From contig NZ_CALNAT010000090.1 of the NCBI RefSeq assembly GCF_937873925.1, positions 1 to 12,721 of the forward strand: a stretch of 12,721 nucleotides of DNA, written 5' to 3'. The notes below the pieces were generated by a model, which searched no databases, had not been told where the DNA came from, and was given only the letters and a program-made list of their open reading frames with translations. Of the stretch, positions 1-8,101 are shown one piece after another; position 1 is the first letter of the stretch, and every line of letters starts with the position of its first letter. The DNA is from an uncultured Proteiniphilum sp. Lineage in GTDB: Bacteria; Bacteroidota; Bacteroidia; Bacteroidales; Dysgonomonadaceae. Made by a program: the position numbers and the translations under genes.

Positions 1-770
1 ACCGGCAGCTTCATCAGCTTTATCAGGTAGTCGGATATCAGGGCGATATTCACGCGCGATGTGATATGCATCAGTATCCAGTCGCGCAGCACATTGAAGA
101 CCATCACGCTGAGCAGGATGGAGATATTGCCGATAAGCACCATGTTGATGAAGTTCACGTCGGAGGTCTTGATCCCCACGTCGATCACCGCCTTGGAAAT
201 AAACGGCAGCACTCCCTGCAACAGGGTTACCACCAGCATGATGATAAAGACCAGCGTAAAATTGTTCTTGTAAGGCAGGAAATATTTCAGGATACCTGAA
301 AAACTGTTTTTGCGTTGTTCCCTCTGTGCTTTCGAGTCCTTGAAATCCGCTGCCGGTTCCACGGCAAGCAGCACGCCCTGTTTTTCATCTTTCCGGTACC
401 ATCCTTTCCGGAACTGTCCATGGGTGTATTTGACGCGCCCTTTCGCCGGGTCGGAAACCCAAATGTGTTTCCTGTCCGCCGCATACGCCACCACAAAGTG
501 GTTGTCGTTCCAGAAGACAATGGCGGGGAAGGGGATGCTGTTCACCACATCGTCGACGGTGCATTTGATGGCCAGGGTGCGCAGTCCGATGCTTTCGGCG
601 CCGGTGCTCAGGTCGAGCAGTGAAACGCCTTCTTTGGTAATCCCGCAACGGTCGCGCAGGTATTGCAGCGAATAGAATTTCCCGAAATGTTTGGCGATGA
701 CCTTCAATGATGCCGGCCCGCAATCCTGCGAGTCCATCTGGTATTCCACGGGGAAACGGTTGAATAACAT
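1..770 (-). CDS. Peptidase-containing ABC transporter (C39 domain plus membrane domain), partial at window edge
   Basis: This is the first 256 codons of an exporter that removes double-glycine leaders and pumps the cargo across the inner membrane. The ATG at 770 starts a C39 peptidase domain with the family's usual N-terminus (MLFNRFPVEYQMDSQDCGP). Cys17 sits in QDCGP, His91 in NDNHFVVAY and Asp107 in VSDPAKG, and Gln11 is placed for the oxyanion hole, so the protease looks active. A linker follows (about 115-165), then the first membrane segments (about 172-192 and 207-230). The remaining membrane helices and the ATPase lie beyond the left edge. The frame stays open to base 1. It begins 33 nt after the HlyD-type adaptor stop, so the two are surely one transcript. 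The family is certain; the substrate is inferred from the two double-glycine-leader genes upstream. Confidence 0.95.
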   Translation of the reverse strand, partial: MLFNRFPVEYQMDSQDCGPASLKVIAKHFGKFYSLQYLRDRCGITKEGVSLLDLSTGAESIGLRTLAIKCTVDDVVNSIPFPAIVFWNDNHFVVAYAADRKHIWVSDPAKGRVKYTHGQFRKGWYRKDEKQGVLLAVEPAADFKDSKAQREQRKNSFSGILKYFLPYKNNFTLVFIIMLVVTLLQGVLPFISKAVIDVGIKTSDVNFINMVLIGNISILLSVMVFNVLRDWILMHITSRVNIALISDYLIKLMKLP

Positions 771-803
771 ATGCTTGCCTTCTTGTCGTTTATTATTTGT
801 TGT

Positions 804-2168
804 TTATTTCTCAGTCTTCGCTTTCAGGTTGTCAAACAGGCGCTCGATAAGGCGTTTCCTTTTGGTGATGATCTCGGCCGTCCCTTTCGACTCGAAGTCG
901 AGCGGGAGGAATTTCCCGAAGTTGGTGGTTGTCCCTCCGGGGAAATCGATCACTACCAGGTAGGCGTCGCTTGTTCCATTGGCTGTTTCTATCTTTTTGG
1001 TAATACGCGAAACGGATTTTACAACCCCTTTGAGCAACCCGTATTCGTCGTAGGGGTAGTTATTGATCTTTACGTTCGCCGTTTGTCCCGCTTCCACTTT
1101 CCCGGCTCCGAAAGAGGGTATCATCACTTCCCCCAGGATGTTGTTCCTGTCGGGGATCACCGTGAACAGTTCCTGCCCCGACTGCACGAAGCTGTTGTCG
1201 CGCCAGAAGCCGAGGTATTCCAGTTCCCCCTCCACCGGGCTGTATTGCAGGTAACGCTCCTTCCAGAGGCTCACGGCATTGGACAGGGCGTTCTTCTGGG
1301 TGACGAATTCGGAGTGGGCTTTTTCCCCGGTTTCAACCTCTTCGAGCTGGATGCGTTGGATCTCCATCAGGTTGCGGCTGATTTCCGATTGCTTCAATAA
1401 ACGGCTGCTTTGCAGGTTCAGGAGGGATTCCTTTAACGACAGGTGTGATGTCCGTTGCTGTTGGTAATCCTGCTCGCTGATCACTTGTTTTTCCAGCAGG
1501 ATACTGTCTTGTCTTAACCGATGTTCGGAGTCTTTCAGTATATTGTCTTTCAGTTTTAATTCCCCGTCAAGGTTTTCAATGACAAGCCTGTCCGAATTGA
1601 CCTGGTGCTGCAGGTTTTGCCGCATGGTGGCGTAAATGTCGGAATTCAACAGCCGGTTGTATTGCAGGAAAGAAAGCATGAAGGCATTGTATGCGGAACT
1701 CACGTCGCCCAGCAGCAGCGAGTCGGGTAACTTGCAATTCCCTTTTTCCAACAGAACGGGGTTGTTCAACAGGGAATCCACCCAAAGGATATGCCGGTAG
1801 TCGGCCCCGCTTTCGATATAGGAGATCACGGTTCCTTCCCCTATTTGTGTTTTATCCGGCTGTAGAAGGATCAGGCGCCCGTTGGTGTTGGCCACCAGGC
1901 GCACGGGTGCGGTTACGGCTGTTACCGATACCTGTCCGTCCACCGTGTCGGGGTATTTTATAAGAAAACCCAACAAAATGATGACACCCATTAAAATACC
2001 CACACAAAGGGCGACCCATTTGGTCCAGCAGGTGGGCATCCGCTCGATGATGGACTGCACTTCTTCTGATCTTTCAGCCATGGAGTCCGGTTGCCTAGGG
2101 ATTACTGCGGGCAGATTCGGGGTCTCTTTGTCATTCGTATTACGTATAGTATTCTCTTTCATGCCCAT
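804..2168 (-). CDS. HlyD-family periplasmic adaptor of the peptide exporter
   Basis: A 454-residue membrane-fusion protein that should link the ABC transporter to an outer-membrane channel, which is not in this window. A cytoplasmic stretch of about 50 residues precedes one transmembrane helix (about 51-70, WVALCVGILMGVIILLGFLI). The first half of the lipoyl-like hairpin is around 78-120 (APVRLVANTNGRLI), a long coiled coil spans about 185-305, and the second lipoyl half is YSPVEGELEYLG near 309-320. A beta-barrel region follows to about 430, with GQTANVKINNYPYDEYG typical of these adaptors. The ATG at 2168 is used; a second ATG two codons in would do as well. The gap to the upstream Ere-like gene is 30 nt. 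Its GC content is clearly higher than that of the cargo genes, suggesting the exporter is the older, conserved part of the locus. Confidence 0.93.
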   Translation of the reverse strand: MGMKENTIRNTNDKETPNLPAVIPRQPDSMAERSEEVQSIIERMPTCWTKWVALCVGILMGVIILLGFLIKYPDTVDGQVSVTAVTAPVRLVANTNGRLILLQPDKTQIGEGTVISYIESGADYRHILWVDSLLNNPVLLEKGNCKLPDSLLLGDVSSAYNAFMLSFLQYNRLLNSDIYATMRQNLQHQVNSDRLVIENLDGELKLKDNILKDSEHRLRQDSILLEKQVISEQDYQQQRTSHLSLKESLLNLQSSRLLKQSEISRNLMEIQRIQLEEVETGEKAHSEFVTQKNALSNAVSLWKERYLQYSPVEGELEYLGFWRDNSFVQSGQELFTVIPDRNNILGEVMIPSFGAGKVEAGQTANVKINNYPYDEYGLLKGVVKSVSRITKKIETANGTSDAYLVVIDFPGGTTTNFGKFLPLDFESKGTAEIITKRKRLIERLFDNLKAKTEK

Positions 2169-2198
2169 GACTTCATTTTCATGTTCCTGCTTTTATCT

Positions 2199-3998
2199 CT
2201 AACGGTCTCGTTTATACTCTTTACTGCCGGATAATAATCCTCGTTGTTGCTTATCCTTGATCTGCATAAGCCCTTTCGTGTAATAAGACGGGTACTGTTC
2301 AATATCGTGTAATGGGGAATTATCACGTATAAAGACCAATCCGTTGAATCGTTTCTTTATCGAACAGAAGAAAAATTGATTTGAATTTTTACGTTCTCTC
2401 GTGACGATCCTTATATTGGAAATACCCTCTGGCAATTTATCGGTGGGATAATAGAAATATGGGTTATCAACCTTCAGGGCCGAATACTCGAAACTGGCAG
2501 GGATAGGTGTTTGCAGGGTATCCGTAACGGTTTTGCTGAAAATCCCCGAATCGTCCTGGGTATATAGGCCTTCGCCTGCCTGAAACCCGATTGAAAAATA
2601 CTTATCCCCGTATTTACTATAAATATAATTGCCCATGGATGGTTTCTCGACGACATCAAAGAAAAAATCACTCATTTTATTGGTATGTGAAGTATGGGCA
2701 TGAATGACAGCCTTATCACCCTCCTTCACGTAGAGTTGGATAATTTTATCGGCCCTGCGCCCCATGTCTATTTCCCTTTCGTCGTTTTCCTCAAAAACTG
2801 TTCCTGTCCGGGTCGATTCTTCCAATAAAAACAACAAATATTCAAGGCCTTTTGTGTCCAGCACAGATTGTAACTGCGAATCACCCGATATCTGATCGAT
2901 GACCCCCTTGTAATCATTAGCGTTCAATAGTTGCAGGTAAGGCTGCGAGCATTCCTCTCCAAGAAGCAACCTGAAATAGTCGTAAAAGAACAGGCAGGGC
3001 TGACCGAATGTATCAAACCCGAAAATATGCACGTTGGATTGTGATGTCTCATTATAGCTTCTGAGCCATTTTAAAAAATCGACAAACGAGTCTTCATCAT
3101 CAAAATAGGCTCTCGTTTCCACTTCTATATCCGCTTCTATCTCTTCGGAAATCACCCCGTTTACATATAGATCCCATTTCAAGCACATATCGGGGGCACG
3201 TTCAAACAAAACTGCCTTGCAACTGTGTTCGGAAATTAAAGCCCTCATAAACTGGTAACAAGCCTCTTTGATATCCTGACTCCCGTGGGTGCATTCCCCC
3301 AATCCTATTATCTGTTTATCTTTTATCTCCGGTATTTTTAAAATCGCATTATCTTCGGAAAACGATAATGGTGTCACATGATCCTCATTCAAATCGGTAG
3401 AGAAGCCTCCGTAAAAGTCCACCAGCTCCATTGTATTGATATCCTTATCACCAATGGAAATCCTTATCCGGTCGATCCACGCATGCTGGTTCTCTTTTGG
3501 ATGTTCGTCCGTGAATGCAATTATGATCCACAGGGCTTTCTCATGGCGCAGCAGAAAAGAGACGGAATTAATTTTCCATGAACAACTTTCAATGTATACA
3601 GAATCCGCAAATAAAACACACTCGTTTTCATCCAGCCCCCTGACTTCAAATTTCCAGTTCTCGATGTTCTCACTCTTGCCATTGATTAAGACGGTGCATG
3701 TATCCCCATATTTATATTGGGGCAGGGTTACCTTACGGGAAAAGTGCATCTCTTTCTTTTCGTCCCATCCCCCGGCTCTCCTTGTGTATCTTGAAAATAT
3801 TTTCAAGGGAAATTTCTTGTCGATAATTTCCGTACTGTCCATGGAAAACTTAATCATCCTTGCAATATTTGTCCAGTCTCCACGGTATGATCTGGCATAG
3901 CTTTCAAAACGGAGGTCATACGTATCCTCTACCGACTGTGGAAACAATCCGGAAGCCGGCAGAAGATGCAGAAAGATCAAGAAGATCTTTACATTCAT
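2199..3998 (-). CDS. Exported erythromycin-esterase-like enzyme, module A
   Basis: The protein has 599 residues from the ATG at 3998. I prefer this start over the ATG at 4019 because it overlaps the stop of the cargo gene as TAATG and begins directly with a signal peptide (MNVKIFLIFLHLLPASG). Residues about 25-220 are beta-rich and unassigned. The C-terminal part is an Ere-type catalytic domain. It has GLGECTHG (Glu235, His238), LFERAPD (Glu266) and IHAHTSH (His435, His438), matching the Glu/His pattern of EreA/EreB. Known family members hydrolyse macrolide lactones, and the fold belongs to a wider group of presumed metal-dependent hydrolases. Here the secretion signal, the coupling to an exported cargo, and a second copy after the other cargo argue for a role in cargo processing, modification or self-protection rather than drug resistance. 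The substrate is unknown. Confidence 0.85.
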   Translation of the reverse strand: MNVKIFLIFLHLLPASGLFPQSVEDTYDLRFESYARSYRGDWTNIARMIKFSMDSTEIIDKKFPLKIFSRYTRRAGGWDEKKEMHFSRKVTLPQYKYGDTCTVLINGKSENIENWKFEVRGLDENECVLFADSVYIESCSWKINSVSFLLRHEKALWIIIAFTDEHPKENQHAWIDRIRISIGDKDINTMELVDFYGGFSTDLNEDHVTPLSFSEDNAILKIPEIKDKQIIGLGECTHGSQDIKEACYQFMRALISEHSCKAVLFERAPDMCLKWDLYVNGVISEEIEADIEVETRAYFDDEDSFVDFLKWLRSYNETSQSNVHIFGFDTFGQPCLFFYDYFRLLLGEECSQPYLQLLNANDYKGVIDQISGDSQLQSVLDTKGLEYLLFLLEESTRTGTVFEENDEREIDMGRRADKIIQLYVKEGDKAVIHAHTSHTNKMSDFFFDVVEKPSMGNYIYSKYGDKYFSIGFQAGEGLYTQDDSGIFSKTVTDTLQTPIPASFEYSALKVDNPYFYYPTDKLPEGISNIRIVTRERKNSNQFFFCSIKKRFNGLVFIRDNSPLHDIEQYPSYYTKGLMQIKDKQQRGLLSGSKEYKRDR

Positions 3999-4534
3999 TA
4001 ATTTCCTGAAATAATCCATTGCAAATCAGATGCTGAAATTGTTCCGGTCGAGTAATTATTCTGAGGATCGGTATATTGATATGTATTTGTTGAAGCGTCG
4101 TAAGAGTTCAATACTACCGCATGACCCTGATTACTTCTCCCTGGGCCTATTAAACCTAACGCAGACATCGAAGTATTTGCATTATAAGAGTTAACATTAC
4201 ATGAACCTGCGATTGAATACATAAGAAGTTCTATTTCACTAAAATTAGCACCAGTTCCTGCCCAAACAGCACTGGCATCCACACTCATACCATATTCGTT
4301 TTGAACGATTCCAGTCAATCTAGCGTGAACCTCCTCGGGCGACAACCCAAACATATATGCGATGGATTGAATGACACAATCGCTAACTCCTTGTCCCGGG
4401 TAAGAACCGGAGCCGCTACCATAAGAATCACCTCCAGAGCCTCCACAGATATACCTCTGTTCCTCAATGCCTATTACCTGCATTTCTTTTGCCAGTTCAT
4501 CTAAAATTGAAATTTTTTTCAGTACCTTTTTCAT
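3998..4534 (-). CDS. Double-glycine-leader cargo with papain-like/C39-like cysteine peptidase domain
   Basis: This 178-residue protein starts at ATG 4534; the same frame could begin at a TTG at 4543, but ATG is likelier. Residues 1-32 are a leader ending in YICGG, the kind of site cut by C39 transporters. A Gly/Ser linker follows (SGGDSYGSGSGSYPGQG). The rest resembles a small papain-like fold: Cys53 in SDCVIQSIAYMFG opens a helix, His138 is in QGHAVVLNSYD, and Asp156 is in YTDPQNN. This is the Cys-His-Asp order of C39 and related peptidases, with a Gln five residues before the Cys near the oxyanion position. Its leader is identical over 21 residues to the leader at 8101. The stop overlaps the start of the Ere-like gene, which implies translational coupling. 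Peptidase activity is inferred; it could also be an inactive fold. Confidence 0.78.
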   Translation of the reverse strand: MKKVLKKISILDELAKEMQVIGIEEQRYICGGSGGDSYGSGSGSYPGQGVSDCVIQSIAYMFGLSPEEVHARLTGIVQNEYGMSVDASAVWAGTGANFSEIELLMYSIAGSCNVNSYNANTSMSALGLIGPGRSNQGHAVVLNSYDASTNTYQYTDPQNNYSTGTISASDLQWIISGN

Positions 4535-4751
4535 AGCTTCCAAATTTAAAAATGTTTGTAGTTTGAATTAATTAATCCCTATCCGGGGTTGTATGTTATT
4601 CTTCTGTTTTCGCCTCGTCCAGACGGATTTGCAAGTCCTTATGGAAGGGGAGTTAAAACTATATAAGCTCTATCCATGTCAAATGGCTTTTGTCTAATAT
4701 GCAGATCAGCGACAGGCCGAGTTCGGAAAGACCGGTTAACAAACCCGCATC
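4476..4751 (-). repeat. Copy A of a ~277-bp duplicated leader cassette
   Basis: This segment carries the end of a LanC-like gene, the intergenic region and the first 20 leader codons, and it repeats at 8043-8320. By eye the two differ at roughly 13 positions plus a 2-bp indel. The part covering the leader start and just upstream (4476-4551) is identical over 76 nt, including synonymous sites. Similarity stops abruptly inside the leader on one side and at the transposase fragment on the other. The direct-repeat arrangement makes recombination between the two modules possible. Confidence 0.93.
4659..4751 (-). pseudogene. 3' remnant of a second LanC-like gene
   Basis: Read on the minus strand, this stretch encodes DAGLLTGLSELGLSLICILD and then KSHLTWIELI and a TAG stop. 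It matches the last 30 codons of the complete LanC-like gene at 8228-9121 with two substitutions. There is no start or body: at 4751 it runs straight into transposase sequence, around a short shared GAGATG/AAGATG context. It shows that module A once had its own LanC-like gene upstream, as module B still does, and that a transposon-linked rearrangement removed it. Confidence 0.88.
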
Positions 4752-5471
4752 TCCTTTGCCAGCACCTTTGCAAGGTTTACCGTGGTAAGGGAGGCGTTGA
4801 AGTTGAAGGAAAGCTTTGCCACGTCCCTTGCCTGCGATTGCATAAGTCCGGTAAAGCCCTTGGCATCGCGGAAGCAGAACTCGATCTGGAAACGTGTACG
4901 GTAGTACTCGATAACGTCCTTACAGCTCATAGCGGTATTGCTGGAGAAGTACAGTTTGGGATTCTTTCCTTACCTGTCGTACCAGATGGCAAGCCTCACC
5001 TTCCGTTTAAGTGATTTGGACCATGCGACCAGGGTGTAGAGTTCCTCGTTGTCGATATCGATTTTCTCTACTCTGGACTTGTCCAGGATTGACATGTCAA
5101 TCCTGCCATCATAGAGTCTGGCCGACCCTTCTTGCCTGTAGGTTTTGCGGGGTGGGATAAAAAAGGACGGCGTCATTCCTGAAACGGCTCATAAGTGCAA
5201 ACCCCATTCCGTGTAAACCCTCCACGAAGGTGTTCTTGGAGAAGTATGCATCGGCAGCCACATGGCGGCTTACCCTCTGGAGCTTCCCCTTGATTGAATC
5301 CAGTACCTGCGGGTACCAGTCGACCAGGTTTGTATCCCTGCTTTCCAGGGTCTGGCTGTCAGGTGTCTGGATTGCCTCCAGGCTGATTCTTTTCATTACT
5401 TTATCGTAGTAGGATACCATAAAGTTGCTGAAATTCAGTCTCTTGGTCAACTCTTTCATGTTAAATTTCAT
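4736..5471 (-). pseudogene. IS4-family DDE transposase, internally deleted and frameshifted
   Basis: A transposase start (MKFNMKELTKRLNFSNF) is joined in frame, after deletion of 136 codons, to ISLEAIQTPDSQTLESRD, and it continues through HVAADAYFSK, which contains the second catalytic Asp. The frame breaks near the G4 run at 5149-5152 and again a few codons later; it resumes at RLYDGRIDM. A TAA interrupts it at 4970-4972, after which SSNTAMSCKDVIEYYRTRF continues in frame. The IS4 signature Y-2-R-3-E-6-K is clear in YYRTRFQIEFCFRDAK (around 4858-4903). The C-terminus is replaced by a few residues read into the LanC remnant. The deleted segment contained the first catalytic Asp, so the gene is dead. 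Confidence 0.87.
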
Positions 5472-5520
5472 TCATATATTTCTGAATATTAATCAGTTGT
5501 AAAATATTTACCGAAGTATT
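4752..5520 (-). mobile_element. Degraded IS4-family element fragment, copy 1
   Basis: Only one original end can be recognised. The left end near 5520 begins AATACTTCGGTAAATATTTT and matches the left end of copy 2 at 11884 in opposite orientation. The other end is lost at the junction with the LanC remnant (4751/4752). Compared with copy 2, about 408 bp of the transposase are deleted between AGC triplets (junction at 5382-5384). The left end lies 20 nt beyond the stop of the Ere-like gene at 5540, so it did not disrupt that gene. The element cannot move by itself. I could not identify terminal inverted repeats or target duplications. Confidence 0.82.
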
Positions 5521-5539
5521 GTATTTATTAAAGCTGTCT

Positions 5540-7423
5540 TTATTGATATTTATTTAATCGCTTTTTTATTTCATGAAGAAGTTCTTCACGTTCTTTTACG
5601 CGATTATTAGCTTCTCCATATATTTTGTTGAAAAGTCTGTCCATTTCTTTGGGATCAGGATCCTGGCTTTGAACCAGGCTGTCTATTTTATTTTTTAACC
5701 TGATAACGTCTTCTTTACCGGACTTTTCAGTACATTCTTTAATAAAAACCACGCCTGCATGGCGTTGATAAAAGTTGTAGGGAAAAAACTCCTGGGGAAC
5801 ATGGCGATTCCCTTTATTACGACTTAACATCAAGATATTAAAGTTTTTGTTTAACGGGAGATATACAACATTTTCGGTGTATGAATTCAAGAAGCTTTCC
5901 ATGCTTCCTTCAGGTGGCGACATTAGTCCCTTTTCTTCTAAAACACCTGTAATACCTGTGGCTTCGGCAAATCCCGTACCTATAGTGAAGAGTAAAGAGG
6001 AATAATCTTCCTTGTACCATTTTCTCAGATAATATCCTAAGGGCTGGCAAGGTATAGACGGATAGGTAGATACCGGATTGAGGTGGCAGGTGTGTCCGTA
6101 TATTATGGCCTGTTTGTCTGCGGGACAGAAATTGTCCATAATAAAACGTGTATTCAGATACATTACAGAATCCCGCATGTAATTTCGTTCGTTGTTATTT
6201 TCTCCAAGTCCGCATGAAAGATTAAGAATATGCGAAATACATTTGTAATCTTCCCTGGATAAATGCTCTTCAAGTAATTCCCTGTTTTTTTTAAGATAAG
6301 ACAAAATAACCGCCGGTTCTGTATAATCTGCTAATAGTAACGCAAATTCATCAAGAAGTTTTATCTTACTTTTTTTATTCCGGTTGCTGATGTAATCAAA
6401 TATTGTGATGGCTGAGTTTTCCGCCGCATTCGACCTGTATACATAATCCATTCCGAAAAGCAATACCCTGTCTTCCGGCTCTTTTGTCAAGTTATATTCC
6501 CTTAACTGCTCCAAAAGCCCCGTGAAGGGAGAACTATGTAAATCATCCAACGTTGCCCCGGCATCTTTATGCTGTATGTAATAATTGTAATGCAGTACCT
6601 TTTCCATAGGCTGCTCAAGAATAACAAGCCTGCATTCTCCTTCCCTCACCCGATGCATTATTAGTTGGCTTATCATCTCTGTTACACACATGTTATGATG
6701 AACCGATTCACCGAAACCTACAATTTTCTTTCTTTTTAAGGCTTCAATCCGGTCAATACTGTTACGATCGTTCCCGTTAATAGGAATCGTTAACGTTTTC
6801 CCTGCGGAAAAAGGGAATGACAGCTTTCTTACCGGATATTGATCTATATGCTTCTTGCCAATAAATATATCTAGAGAGGATACTTCCAATTTAGGATAAT
6901 AAGGGGCCGCATTTTTACCTTTTTCCTCCCCTCGTACAAAAATTTTCAAATCCATTAATTCCGCTTGCTGTAAATGGATTTTCCTTGAAAGAGATACGAT
7001 ATTAGTGTCGGGAATAAGATGAAGGGTATCGGAATACAGTATTTGCTCCTGCTTGTCAATTCCGGCCATAACCATGTATGCGGATTCAATGTTTTTTGAT
7101 TTATATGATAGCTTCACCATACCATCTTTTTCACTATGCAGGGGCAATAATATCCGCTGTGCTATTTCGGATTGAAGTTGGTCTGCCGGAGAGTAACCTG
7201 TGCTATAGTACTGAATGGAAGGAGGGTTGTTCTCTACCCCCCAAAAAAAGGTATAAGGATTGGCATAATAGCGGGGATTTATACGCCACTGATATAAAGT
7301 GGAAGAGTCTGTCGGGTTTCTAAGATTTAAATTATATATTTCCGTATATGTTTCTTTATTATGGGATGAACACTGTATGCAGAGAAATATAAAAAGGATT
7401 AATAGACCAAAGTATCTTTTCAT
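5540..7423 (-). CDS. Exported erythromycin-esterase-like enzyme, module B
   Basis: This 627-residue protein starts at ATG 7423; the frame extends three codons upstream to a TTG. MKRYFGLLILFIFLCIQCSS is a signal sequence. The Cys followed by Ser-Ser suggests a lipoprotein, although the lipobox is not classical. As in the module A enzyme, a beta-rich unassigned region (about 40-220) precedes the Ere-type domain: VGFGESVHH (Glu239, His242), LVILEQPM (Glu) and IIYGHTCH (His444, His447). The last 55 residues are charged and helical (KEREELLHEIKKRLNK), an extension the other enzyme lacks. It follows the glycine-rich cargo gene after an AT-rich gap of 183 nt, so it is less tightly coupled than in module A. 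Overall similarity to the module A enzyme is low outside the motifs. The family is clear; the substrate is unknown. Confidence 0.85.
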   Translation of the reverse strand: MKRYFGLLILFIFLCIQCSSHNKETYTEIYNLNLRNPTDSSTLYQWRINPRYYANPYTFFWGVENNPPSIQYYSTGYSPADQLQSEIAQRILLPLHSEKDGMVKLSYKSKNIESAYMVMAGIDKQEQILYSDTLHLIPDTNIVSLSRKIHLQQAELMDLKIFVRGEEKGKNAAPYYPKLEVSSLDIFIGKKHIDQYPVRKLSFPFSAGKTLTIPINGNDRNSIDRIEALKRKKIVGFGESVHHNMCVTEMISQLIMHRVREGECRLVILEQPMEKVLHYNYYIQHKDAGATLDDLHSSPFTGLLEQLREYNLTKEPEDRVLLFGMDYVYRSNAAENSAITIFDYISNRNKKSKIKLLDEFALLLADYTEPAVILSYLKKNRELLEEHLSREDYKCISHILNLSCGLGENNNERNYMRDSVMYLNTRFIMDNFCPADKQAIIYGHTCHLNPVSTYPSIPCQPLGYYLRKWYKEDYSSLLFTIGTGFAEATGITGVLEEKGLMSPPEGSMESFLNSYTENVVYLPLNKNFNILMLSRNKGNRHVPQEFFPYNFYQRHAGVVFIKECTEKSGKEDVIRLKNKIDSLVQSQDPDPKEMDRLFNKIYGEANNRVKEREELLHEIKKRLNKYQ

Positions 7424-7606
7424 ATGTGCCAATTTGAAATCAGTTTAAACAATTTATATTTGTATTTTACTGATAATATGAATATTAATGGAGATAATAA
7501 TTATTTTCAAAGTTCATATGGAACTCTTTTTCAATCATATTCTTGTGTGAGAACAATTATCTTGCCCGTTTCATACAACTTTTATTAATCAAAGAACCCT
7601 TAATTA
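7424..7606. other. AT-rich spacer between cargo B and its Ere-like gene
   Basis: This 183-nt stretch is far more AT-rich than the genes around it. On the minus strand it holds only very short ORFs (the longest I see is 17 codons) and no convincing Bacteroides-type promoter pair or terminator hairpin. In module A the equivalent distance is zero, so the spacer is specific to module B and may contain a separate control element. Confidence 0.4.
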
Positions 7607-8101
7607 TCATTCTCCGTTGCTCGCTCCGTAAGCTTTTCGGCCATCTATAAATCCTTGCCATGTACCTAAATTGATGGCCTGCATGCCGGGATCATTCCCG
7701 TTGAATTCTCCATATGGATTCATTACAATTCCACTTAATATCCCATATCCTATCGTTCTTATTGCGTCCCAAGTTTCACCCGACGCAGCGTTAGCAAAAG
7801 CAGCATCATAGGCTCCTTGGTATAGAGCCTCTTGCCCTGGATAAGGATTTGGATTGTAATATCCAGAAGGAGCTCCCGTAATAACTATATCAGCAGATAC
7901 ATATCCGAGCCCCTCAACAAATCCTCCAGTCCAGTCCCCCTCCCAACTAAAAAATTGAGATAGGGTGTAATAACCGGAATTATTATTTCCATCGCCATAA
8001 ACCCCTCCACCAATAAAAGTTCTTTGTTGATTTTCACTTATCACCTGCATTTCTTTTGCCAGTTCATCTAAAATTGAAATTTTTTTCAGTACCTTTTTCA
8101 T
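7607..8101 (-). CDS. Double-glycine-leader cargo, cysteine-free and glycine-rich
   Basis: The product has 164 residues from ATG 8101 (a TTG three codons upstream is in frame). The leader (residues 1-32, ending QQRTFIGG) shares its first 21 residues exactly with the module A cargo; both leaders keep the QR and the Gly-Gly at the same distance. The mature part, about 132 residues, has no cysteine. It is rich in Gly, Asn, Tyr and Ala, with aromatic clusters (YYTLSQFFSWEGDWTGG) and hydrophobic glycine-rich stretches (AIRTIGYGILSGIVM). I do not recognise a domain. The composition fits a large exported bacteriocin-like or membrane-active protein, but that is inference. It lies 126 nt after the LanC-like gene, with the duplicated leader cassette covering its start. 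Confidence 0.77.
   Translation of the reverse strand: MKKVLKKISILDELAKEMQVISENQQRTFIGGGVYGDGNNNSGYYTLSQFFSWEGDWTGGFVEGLGYVSADIVITGAPSGYYNPNPYPGQEALYQGAYDAAFANAASGETWDAIRTIGYGILSGIVMNPYGEFNGNDPGMQAINLGTWQGFIDGRKAYGASNGE

Noticed and set aside
804..1400. Plus-strand 209-codon ORF starting at 771
   Set aside because: It is the mirror of the HlyD-type adaptor gene, whose domain pattern is unmistakable; the translation has no recognisable domain.
4541..4548. TAAATTTG on the minus strand as a Bacteroides -7 promoter box (also at 8108-8115)
   Set aside because: It matches TAnnTTTG, but it ends 6 nt before the start codon and has no TTTG at the -33 position, so transcription would begin inside the coding sequence.
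5109..5471. Stand-alone small gene starting MKFNMKELTKRL
   Set aside because: The beginning aligns with the DNA upstream of the transposase body in copy 2, and the rest is transposase, so it is an internally deleted transposase, not a separate gene.
2199..7423. Macrolide-resistance esterase genes
   Set aside because: Both proteins have the Ere motifs, but they carry export signals and large extra N-terminal regions, and each is paired with an exported cargo. Family membership alone does not support a resistance role.
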